From assembly GCA_031216915.1 (NCBI GenBank), contig CM062292.1, forward strand, positions 8,495,920 to 8,559,919: a stretch of DNA of 64,000 nucleotides, given 5' to 3'. Position numbers and translations under genes: made by a program. Under the pieces are notes generated by a model. The model saw only the letters and a list, made by a program, of their open reading frames with translations. It searched no databases and was not told the origin of the DNA. Below are positions 12,701 to 24,700 of this stretch, piece by piece; positions within the stretch are counted from its first letter, which is position 1; each line of letters starts with the position of its first letter. This DNA comes from Pictodentalium vernedei. Taxonomy: Eukaryota > Mollusca > Scaphopoda > Dentaliida > Dentaliidae.

Positions 12701-15700
12701 TTCCAAGCCACTACCATGGATGGCAAGAAGGATCTTTTAAAGTGTTCGGTTCGGGATTGATACATGGTAAAATGATCTGCGTTGCGTAGGCTGTAGGTTC
12801 CTCGGTCCCCAACACGCGGAGGTAATAAGTTAACTAAATAATCAGGGACTTTTTGATTTACTATTTTATACATTGTGCAGTGTTTGTGTATGTCACGACG
12901 CTGTGCTAGACTACACCAGGCTAACTCCAAAAGAATATTCTCTGTAGAGGTTGATCTTGTTAGACCTGTGACAATGCGTCCTGCTTCCACATGTAATCTA
13001 TCGAGTCGTTTGAGAAGGTAATTAGGCGCACAGTCCCAAACAACATCCCCATAGTACATAAGAGATAATATGTATGATAGGTACAATTTTTCCAAGGTTT
13101 TACGAGAAAGTTTTAATTTAAGTTTCCTTAACTGTGATAATCTGGGTGCAACTTTTTTTACAAATTTCGTTAATTTGAACATCCCATTTTAAATTGCTTT
13201 GGATAATTATTCCTAAATGTTTGTGAGAGTTACATGGGCGAATATTAGTATTATTAAAAGTAATATATGGAAGGTCGGGATTTGGTGGGTACGAGAAGAA
13301 TATTACCTTCGTTTTATGGGGGTTAAATGATACTAGCCATTGTTTGGCCCATATATTTATTTTCTCCATGTCGTGGTTCATAGTATTTACCAGAGTTTCT
13401 ATTTCATTTCTACAGGAGGCCAGGCATGTATCATCAGCATACATCCGCGCTAATGAATCGAGTACATTGGCCAGGTCATTGATGTAAACTAAGAAGAGAA
13501 AAGGGCCCAACACTGATCCTTGTGGGACACCCGCTATTACTGTTTTGTACTGAGAGAAAGCATTGTTAATCAACACTCTTTGTTGACGACCTTGTAGGTA
13601 ATTTTCAATCCACAAGATCGTTTTTTCAACCATCCCATATTCTTTAAGTTTAAAGATCAGTCCCTGATGCCAAACTCTTTCAAATGCTTTCGAAATATCG
13701 CAAAATATCGAACAGGTCTGAAGTCTGTTATCCAGAGAATCGCACAGAGAATGATAAAGTTCTATTAGATGATATGTTGTGCTATGGCCAGGAATGAAAC
13801 CAGACTGATATTGATAGAGGAGATTATTTTCTTGGAAGTAAGAAAAGATATATTTTAGGGCAACTTTTTCCAATACTTTACCAAGACATGGCAAGAGTGA
13901 AATCGGTCTATAGTTACATTTATCTGCTGTGTCATCCTTTTTATACACAGGTATAACAATTGCTTTCTTCCAACTATCAGTGAACTTGTAGGAACTGAAT
14001 GAAAGCTGAAATAGTAAATACAGGGGAGCAGAGATACTTAGCACTGTACCTTTTAACATTCTCACGCTGATGTTATCGTGACCGTGCGCTTTGTTAGCTT
14101 TCAAGGAGTTAATAGCCGAGACAATGTCTTCGACGTCGAAGGCAATTTCATTCAATTTAAGACTACATTGAGCAGCGAATTTCGGAAGTTTGTGATCTGT
14201 GCCTTCAATATCTCCGTTCTTTATAAAAGTATCGTTTAACAAGTTTGCCTTTTCTTCGTCTGTTATCGCTACATTACTGGGCGTGCTTTTATCACATTTG
14301 TATAGGGGTGGAATCCCGGATGATTTTCTCCTATTGAGCAATTCCTTAATAACGTGACAGAAATTCTTTGAGGATGTTTCAGTCAATAATAAATTTTCAA
14401 GGCTGGATTCATACTGGCGTTTGGCATATTTTTTCATATTATTTACTGAATTCCGTATTGATTTGTATTTATTCCAATCTTCCTGTAACAGGGACCTCGT
14501 GGCCTTTTTCCTACATCTGTCTCGCTGACGTATTTTACATCGCAATTCTGATGAAAACCAGTGCTTATCTTTCGGGCGGATAACAACTGTAGATATTGGG
14601 ATACATCTATCTATTATATCCAAAAATGTGTGAGTAAGATTTTCAGTGGCAACATTGATGTCTTGAGTATTTTGAATTAAATCATCCCAATTCACCTGGG
14701 TAATAAGATCATTCGCAAGATCGAAATCTGCATTTTTATAATTCCTAACAACTCTAGTATAGGGTGTATTTAACGGATAATCAAATTTAATGCAGCAGTA
14801 GACTGCGAGGTGGTCGGAAACCTCAAGAGCGAGGGTATCACATTCCATTATGTCGATTTGATCACTGGCCAATATTGGATCAAGAAGAGTGCTGCTACTA
14901 GCAGTGACTCGTGTGGGTTTATCTATATTTGTTTTAGATTATAATGAGTTATAATTTCATATAATTTTCCTGTGCTCTGAAGAAGGTCCGAATTAAAATC
15001 CCCGATGAAAATTAGAGACTGGTTGATGTCTAGTGCTTTTTCAGTGAAAATGTCTAGGAGATCCCAATAATTCGAAGGCGCGTACTGTTCTGATCTGTAC
15101 GAGACCCCCAGAAGAAACGTTTTTAACTTGGAATATACTTCAAAACACATTATAGAGCCATGAAATTCCAAGTCCTGTCTACGGATGTACGATAAACCGA
15201 TGACGGCGTTGAGTATAGATCTGGGGTGAGTTAGGATCTTTTATCCACAGTCGTATGTGAGTAAACTATCTGAGATTTCTGCAGTTCTGCTGACATAAGT
15301 ACCAAGTTGCTTCGACCTAGCATCACATGATCTGGTGATTGCACACATCCAGCCAAGTAATATGAAGCAACCTTTACCAATGACGCGAAAAGGGGTGTAT
15401 CTTCCAGTAAATTCATATATTCCAATAAGAATCTCCAGACCTCAATAACCGTCCGTCTGGTGGATGCCTTGAAATTAAGTAACATGACGCTGCGGTCAAC
15501 AGAATCGACTAAACAGTCAGGTGAGTGTTCGAATTCTGTGAAACAATGGAACAGCTTATTGTTAATGACAGATATAAATTACATCGGCCCATGTATTTCT
15601 ATAACAACTCATTAATTTTGACAACTTAAAATTCTGAAAGGCCTAATATCACTGTTCCTAAACATTATTATGTTATCCTCAAACATTAAAATAAACAAGC

Positions 15701-18700
15701 ATAACAGCTGTGCAAGTTGGTGCTACAGACCTTCTACATCCTGTCATACAATGCGGTATTTGCTGAATACATTTGCATTTCCCTGGACATTTTATTACAA
15801 TTTACTAGAGGTTCACATGGCCCTCTTAACATTTTCCCCAGTATGCGATCGAGTACTGTTGGCTTTCGCAACATTACTTTCAAATCCTGTATCAGTATAC
15901 AACAAAAGTCAGGCTTGGAAATAACCAGAGAACGATCGTTTTGGTTGCGTTGGGGTTATGTCGATTATAACATACGGGAATGCACTACAGATTACGACAA
16001 AATAACAGGACATAAATTCCTTATCCTGCATGTCTTGCCAGTCAGATTTGACAGCCTTTCCTAACTAACTCGGCACAAAGATTGCTAAATATCCTCATTT
16101 GAAGAGAGTGACATCCCGTTTACATCTTTACAGAATTTCCGTCCAAATTAATCGCCACAATTAATGCGCGATCTCGCCAAAGCGAGATCGAGCGTTAGTG
16201 GTTGCCATTCATTTTGGCGGAAATTCTGTTAAAATGTAAACAACATGACTGGCGTGGTTAAAACAGAGAGATGGAAAGTATGACAACTTTTTTTCCTTAT
16301 AGATTACCAGCATATTACATAGCGTAATCTGTTAAAGGGTTACAATGTAAACTCTTTATCCCCAAGCTTGAAGAGTTACGGGGTTAACCAAGGCTTCAGC
16401 CGTCCCCGTCCCAAAGTTGAAAAGATAATGCGCTCTCCTCACTCCCGCCACATACAACCTGGTCTGCCTCGTTTGATCTTAAAAAACAACTTGATGAGAA
16501 TTTTGTTTGTTTTTCCGGATTTTTCCAGTTTTTTTCAGATTTTAACCTTTCAGTCCTGTTCTCTAGAATTATATCAACCTATATAATATTAACGGTTATT
16601 GTTAAGAGGGAAGATAACAATAGTCTCATTTGCATTTCTATAAGGTTGTAGGCTGTAGCACTAAATTATCACTGAGAATCAGCCTTAGCAATTTGATAGT
16701 CTCTTTTTCATCCACATTCTTCCAACTTTTATTGAAACTGGACTGAAAACTAGAAAGTTTTTTTGAAACCAGCATCGACGGGATTCGAACCTGGCCAACG
16801 ACCCCAATCGACTAGTCTTGAATGATCTGAAACCATAAAGTTAACGTACAAAAAGGTAGGAATCAGCTCAACGGATATTTTGATTCCCATTCAGAGTGTG
16901 GAGAAATTCAGTTGAAGATTTTATGATAGATAAATGCGTTGACAAAGTTAGGAAAGACCTCTCTATAATGTCATTTATGCTCAGAGGAACCAAAAACTGT
17001 ACTATGATAGTAACGACTGTCGGATATTGTGGTATATTAAGTTGTTCGGTTTGATTGGGTTGTTTTTCAGGTGAATGTTAGCTTGATGAGAACCTGGCAA
17101 TTAGTTGTCAAAATATTCCATTGCCCTGTCAAATCATACCTGATTGGCAGAACTCGAATAGTCGCGTGATGTTCAGCCAGTTTCATACGGTATCAGGTGG
17201 TTCTGACTGGGCTATCACGAGCTCTTCTAACAGATCGTCCCCTGAGTTCCAATGTGTTCTATGTGCCTACTGGCACATAGAACACATTGGAACTCAAGGG
17301 GCGAGATAACATTCTCCAAACTGACGTTTATTGAAGCTTGAATATTCTTGTTAGAGTTATGGGAACGGACTGGTCGGGGCACTTCTTTGGCAATGGTGCC
17401 TCATGTCACCCGATATGCTGACTGACAAAGTCGAGATCTCATGATTCATGATAAAATATGGATTCGCAGTTCTGCTCAAGGTCAGTAGTCACGTTCCACT
17501 GTGTATACACCTGCCAGCAGAAGCCCAGAATAGATACCTTCGGTCACAGTACGGTAAGTCGCAGTAGTTGCAATAATCCCACACTCGATATCTTCTTCGT
17601 AATCTTTGGCTGGCAGAAGGTCTTAACTGCCTTAATAAAAACTACCGCCAATACAGTATTGGTGAAGAAGTATTGCCAGAAATATCTTAATGCTTTGGGA
17701 CTGTTTTGATATCTTTGATGTAGAACTTGGTAACGTTTTAAGACTTTGCGTTAAATAAAAGTATTGATAATCAGAAAAGGGAGCTGCTTGTCCAAGTTGT
17801 CTTTTGCTACAGAAGTTACAAGGTAACACGTGGATCAGAAGGCCTTCAACTTAAAAGAACCACAACCTCATTCTAAAGACACTTTGGTAACAACTGAAGT
17901 CCGAACTATATTATAAAGCCACTAGACGAATTTTGTGCCAAGACCATTGACGCTCACTGTGTCATAAGAGTTGACCCCGTGTAACTGTCTGTGATAACTC
18001 ATTTCTGAATTCTGAAATCCACTGTGGCAGTAGTAAGTAACAAGGTGAGCTACCAGAAGAGGTAAATCATTGTGGAGGTAAATTGATAGTAGGGTCCAGA
18101 AATAGTTGAATCCTACGGCTATACCCCCTCCCCTCCCCCATGAGATGGGGGTATAGCTGTAGGATTCAACTATTGCATGAGGATGGATGCACCAATTACG
18201 CCGTAGATAGAAAATTATTATACTTAAGGGGACGTATGGTCGTCTCGACGTATCAGCAGTGCTGGGTCCATTTCGTTTTTGGACCGATCCAAAGCTGATC
18301 TGATCCATGAGTATTCGGTTTCTGTGATGACGTCCTGTGTGTTGCTTGCATCACCTGCATGCGGTACATCATCTGCAAGCGGTACATGCGAAGCTGACAT
18401 CGGGATTGACTACTCTTACAACACACCGGAGCCAGGGAATACGGAATAGAGTCCGGCTCAGGGGAATAAGGACCCAGGCTTTGAACTCAATCAGCGCAGC
18501 CGAGCTGTAACAGATGCGAGGCGTTTTTGGTCAACCCATTACTCTCTCTATAGACTTTGCGTATCTATTCAATGATTACGTTCCAATGTATTCAGCGAAT
18601 ACTATAGTTTTCTACCACCCTTACAGCTTACTGCTGACTTGTAGAACTACTACAGGAGCCGCCAATACTATAAACCTTTTACAGTTCTATTTTGTGGGAT

Positions 18701-21700
18701 TGTATTTTCTACCTATTAATATAGCTGACTAAAATGAATCATTAGCATTTTAAAAGTTATGGCAATTTGCCAACACCTTTGAAAATGCAAATGATTCATT
18801 TCAACCCATTTAAAGTCATAACTAGAAAATACAATTCTAGAAAATACAATTCCAAAGGCTCTCAGGCTTGATAACAATCTTAGATCACGTCATCTACCTT
18901 CGACCAGGTCTTAGAATGGCGATAATACCATCCAAACTCTACTACCGCACTAGAAACCAAGCGTAAAATCACATGACCTAGTATTCCGAACTACGCGTGT
19001 GGTAGTACAACCCATCAGTTGATTTATAGTACTAAGGTAGAACAGTAAACATATAACAGTACACACCATGGTACCTACAGCACATCCTATATCACCGTAC
19101 TTGACAACAAAACATACTCCACAACACCGCAAGACCAGTAAAAACAGGATACATACAGTGCGTCATATATCACCGTACTTGACAACCATGCATAACCTTC
19201 AACACTGCATCACCTGGCATCATGCACAAACTATACCACCTATAGGACAATATAACGCCTTGTATGGATAGTGAGATTAAGTGCTAACAGTGGAACTATA
19301 GGGTATAGACCGCACATCTTATTACTGCCACACCAGACAACCATGCATTACTCCACTCCACGTCACAATACCACCTGACATAACATTACGTACTACCAAT
19401 ACCAGTTATAGAATATGTAGCATTAGGTCGATTAGTAGTACCAAGGGTTAACAGGGGACCGACAGGGGTATATAACGCCCATACTATATTAACATGTCAG
19501 TCCAGTACAAGAAGCCCGACACACACTGATACAAATAACGTGTTATTATTCCTCAAAGTTAGTTAGTCCAATCAGAACGCTGGAATACCATCTAAGGGTT
19601 TCGCCGTATCAGGTAACGCACCTGATATTATTTGATATCATGTTAGTAGCAGCCATTACTATATTGATCAAATTGATGCATTTCCACTAGCTTCGAATTT
19701 TCAAAAATTTAATTGAAACAAAATAAGAGAATTTAAGTACCAAAAATGTTTCCAAGGTACCGTATTTATTGATTTAAAATATTAAATATTTTAAAAATGG
19801 ACAGAAAATATTATTTGTATCCCCAATGTTCTTTGTTGTTTTTACGACTGTCGCCTATACCGACAAAATTTCAAAGTCTATCGATATTTTATGCTGAAGC
19901 GAACATTTTCTTCACAGTTTACTCAGCAGATTGAAAGTGATTTTTTGAACATGTAAAAGCGGTTTTTTTAACCTTTCCAGGTGGTAATAACAGCAAATGT
20001 ATGTAAGGGTGTTTCAGATATGCTTGTGGCGATAAGTTTTATTTTGTAAACAAATCGTCCCCTGAGTTCCAGTGTACCAGTAGGCTCATACAGTTAAAAC
20101 TAGAAGTCCTGCAACTAAATGCGCACAAATAGCACGTTGATATGCGCGTTAATGTACGCGGTGTGGCCCTCTGTAAAGTTATCAAATTCTGTACATATGG
20201 CCTGTGCACAAGCAATGTTTCAGCCAATGGACCTGCGGGTAACCCGGATGTCCATTGGCAGAAACATTGCATGTGTTTGCTATGAGTAACCGGGAGAACC
20301 TGCCGTGCTTTGGATGATATTCGATATGGCAATTGCGCGCAATTCCAACGCGCAATTCCAACGCGCAATTAAGCCTGGATAAGCGCACTATTCGTGACAG
20401 GACTTCTAGTTTTAACTGTAGAACACATTGGAACTAATGGGACGAAATATCACACTTCGAAGAGCGAAGATTGTTTACTGTCACCATGGATACATATCGT
20501 TGTCAGTTACTGTTGATGATTCTGCGCAGTGCTGTCAATTTCAGTTTCTAAAAAATAAACGCCCGGTCGTTCTTTGTTTCTCGTGAAAATTTATTAACCC
20601 TTTACGCAACGAATCGACGGCATCCGCCCGTGTAATATGCAAATTCAGCAGTTGAAAAAATATTATTTTTCCAAAAAATTTCAACAAAACCATATCATGT
20701 GACCCCTCGTTGGAACGAGCTCGTCGAAATTTTTTGAAAAGTTTAAAAAAATGTTTTTTTAAATAATAAATTTTGATATCGTCTGCGTTGGGTAAAGGGT
20801 TAATCCCTCGATTTACATGGACTTTCGACATAATAAATATGTTACATTGCTATGTAACTTAAAATGTCAGATTGTACATGGTTAATGTTTCTATGACGTG
20901 GCACTTCATCATGACGTCACGACGTCAATAGCAACGTCAACCGTTTCGCGGGGAAAACTTTCATGAAAACCCAACTTCCCCATCAATTTTCCATCACATA
21001 CGCATACTATATACCCAGAGCCCCGAGTGTACATATATCACTATACATACCATACCATACTGTATATGCAGTACGTGTACCACTTGCCGGATGCAGTTCT
21101 GAAGAAGCCGAATTTTTCACCGGAAAAAGTTGTACCGGCAAAGTTGTGGTTTCCATGGGAATTTAACACTAGCTACACCGGCAAAGCTCCGAATAAAGGG
21201 ATATTTTTTTATAATTCTTGGAGGTGTTTTCCAACCTAAAGGCTGTGGGAGATGGTCCTGCTGAGCTCCAGCTATTGTTTTTCTTTCTACTTCCTTTACC
21301 TCTCGGTCTCTTGCCGTTTTGAAAAATCAGGCAAGGTTGTTACTGATCTAGCCAATCTTGGGTTAGTACCACCCCTTCATGGGCTGATATTTGCCTGTAT
21401 ACACCTGACTACTTCTTACAAACCGCCAGGCACAAGCCCGAAGCGGATTACACCTGTGCCCGTGACGGCTATATAACCATCAGTGCATCAACTAAGAGGC
21501 AGGTTATACAATCTGACTCCGGTTTTAGTAATTCCAAGGCAGATTGTGCTTGCCTATGACAGGATGTATAAATCACTTACTTACTTTAAGCCCCAACACC
21601 ACTGACCAAATCTTACCAAACTATCTGATTACCCTATACAATCAGCCACCAGGCCGTCCATCCACTCAATCTTCCCGCCCCTTCATTATTTTCTTGTTCC

Positions 21701-24700
21701 TGTCAGTACCATCTATGTCATCTTATCCAGTCTTCCCCTTGCCCCTTGTTCCATAACGGTAATGTACGCAGCCCCCCCCCCCCCCCCCCCCTTATATAAT
21801 GTCGCACAAACCCTCTAGCGTGATAACTTCTTGTTTGACAGAACCATTAGGTTAGGTCGGTTAGGGCATCATTGGTTAGAATTCATAATTCAGCTCTATG
21901 CACAGCAGTTTTAAAAGGATGTACAAACGTTAGGTTTCAGTCCGCTCTTTGTGATGTCACAATGCAAATGCTAATCATGCGGCTGTATATTACACAGTTG
22001 GTAATCAAATCAATCATGCCAAAAAGCCATGACAAGAAAGTAATTTTGGGAACTTCCGGTCATGCCATTACTGGTTTATTTTTTCGCCTCGCAATGTAAG
22101 TGCCTTCAGAAAAGTCACTTTTTAGACCATTCCAGTTGGCCGTTTGGATTTTTGGCAATTCTTGTAAGGGGAGATTCGTAATTGTCCACATAGCCCCTGT
22201 CTTTATAGTAACATTTACCTGCGGAGCATTTGCCTTAACATTCGATGCTACTGGAACAGAATTTTGTTATAATGGTCTATGGCCCCCAGCTTCTAAACAG
22301 AATTATTGAAAGATCTGTGAAGATGCAACTGCTTGAATTAATGTTATATCGCCTATGTGAAGCCAAAATATCACCAAGCATAGTGCTGGGTCCAAGCAAC
22401 TGAACTACAAACTGTAAAGTTTTCGGAAGTTGGCTCAGGCTGGAGTCGATCCTTGGTCCACGGCACCTAAACCCCTGACCATAAATGCTCTGCTACTGAG
22501 CTATCAGTAACCTCTGTAAAGGTTACTATGAACGCATCCAGTATGTCAGTTCATATTTAAAACCCGACCCCTGACCTATACCCGAGAACTCACATTTGCT
22601 GAATTGTTGCGGCAACCGCGTTGTGTCCTTGGGCAAGATACATCACCCCGACTGCCCACGTGGGGGCACGGTGGCGTTGTGTACTAAGGCGTACTGCACG
22701 TCCATGGTGCACCTGTCTTCAACCAATGCTAACCTTGCTTGTGTGGAGGTAGTATGTTGGGATGCTGACAGTCCTTCGCCGTTGCTCGGTGGTTATCTCT
22801 GGGTACTCCGGCTTCTTTCACCTATAAAACTGTCGTGGCCATGATTAGACATTGTGTGCAGAAATATGTGACCTTAAACACTAATCAATAAATAGATACT
22901 GAATTTGGAGGAATTGTTATTTATCTAGATAGCATCTGTATTTATTGTGAGATTTACCTGAGGATCGTTTGCCTTAACATTCGATGCAACTGGAACAAAT
23001 TACTGTTATAACGGTCTAAGCTCTCAGCTTTAAGACACAGAAATCTCATTTAATGGAAAATCTGTGAAGATGGAACTGCTTGAATTTAATGTCATGATGC
23101 CTATGTCAGGCAAGAATTCCACCAGGCATAGTGCAAGGTCGAGACCACAGAACTGAGAACTGGAAAGGTTATCAGGAGTTGGCCTCGGTGGAAGACGATC
23201 CCGAATATCCGGCACCCAATCGTCTAAGATAGATACTCTGTAACCATTCCAACTGAGCTAATGGCAAATCCAATATCAACAACCAGTCAGTATGTCAGTT
23301 CACATTTACAACCCGACCCCATTCGAGAATTGACGTTTACTGATTTTTTGGAATTGTTGTCTTTAAAATCAGTTGGGTTAAAAATCAACCTAAATCAAAT
23401 GGGTTGAGTGAATATGAACCCAATTGGGTTCATATTCACTCAACATTGTTGATTTTGGGATAAATTTTAACCCAACTGATTTTAGAGTGTTGTGGGTTGT
23501 GATTAGTAATTGTACACATTGCTCGTGTATTTATTGTGAGATACACCTACAGAGCTTCTGCTTTAACATTCAGTGCAACCGGAACAGATTATTTTTATAA
23601 TGGTCTATGGTCCAATCTTCTGAGCACACGAATATCAATTAATAGAAGACCTGTGAAGATGCAACTGGTTAAATTGAATGTTATATCGCCAATGTCAAGC
23701 AAGAATTCCACCAGGCACAGTGCTGGGTGCGAGCAACTGAACTGAAAACTGTGAACTTTTTTGGAAGTTGGATATATATATATACATTCTTCGTCAACTA
23801 TTGCCACTAAATTCTTCAGTATCTGAGGTCATGCTCGGGAGGTAACACCCTTCAAAGCGATTGACTTTCGTTTTTCACTAACATCAATTCGGTTGGAATA
23901 GCATAGCGAATTGTTTGGTTTGAAACATAAATGACAAATCGTTCAATTCTACCGGTGCATGATGAGCCCATCCCCATCCTTAATTAACATTTAATTATGT
24001 TTACTGTGAACTGAAAACTAAGACATCCCCACAATTTTCCAATCGTTTATGAGACGGGACAGGGGCGGGGGTTCAAATGCTTCTTTTTGTACATTTATTG
24101 AAAATGGATATGCATAATTTCTCATGTATAACAAATATATCTTTATTGTGGGTGTCAACTTGTGTCAGGTAAAGTATGAAACGGATGACGGTGTAATCAA
24201 TGCGGATTTTCTTTGTTATAGGTACGAATTGTATTTAAGACAATGGACGGAAGACGGACACTGGGAACTTACACAGCAGAAAATGGCTCTCTACCTAAAA
24301 CATTTGATGGAAACGTGACCACATTGGGAACAGGTAATAAATAATTAAAATGCTAAGCCCATGAATATGATTTTATGAGAGTAAAAATGATAAGTATTTT
24401 TTAATATTGTGGTTTTACGACAGGCACTGTAAAATCAGTTGGGCTACAAATCAACCCAAATCAACTGCGTTGAGTGAATATGAACCTAATTGGGTTCATA
24501 TTCACTAAACCTAGTTGATGTGGGTTGTTTTTTAAAGTCCCTTTTGTAGGTACCCTATAAGGAAAGTGTGTAAAGTATTTTAATGGCGTTTCTATGGAAA
24601 TCTGTGCTGCTGATTCCGATTCCGAGTGATGTCACTCGGGAATTTCTTGGCAAAGTGAGTTATTTAAACCTTTTCAGACCTACTTATTTTTTTTTTAAAT

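Larger units (their letters stand above)
11881..15238 (-). mobile_element. nearly intact CR1/L2/Crack-like LINE (LINE-1 of this window)
   Basis: On the minus strand an endonuclease tail (GDFNSDLL), a full reverse transcriptase and the C-terminal Cys/His-type segment are followed by about 390 bp of 3' UTR. The UTR has AATAAA and ends in TAAACTAAACTAAAC units. The element is 5'-truncated inside the endonuclease. Reading continuity is lost at only two places that I can see, both single-base. This looks like the youngest LINE in the window. Confidence 0.9.

Noticed and set aside
15670-16064. Overlapping 84- and 115-codon frames
   Set aside because: No motifs, low-complexity hydrophobic composition and no splice signals.
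17922-18308. 128-codon minus-strand frame
   Set aside because: It spans the hairpin at 18101-18174 and has no family resemblance or splice context.
24124-24318. 64-codon frame over RGM exon c
   Set aside because: It is in a different frame from the exon and ignores the splice sites; a shadow of the real exon.
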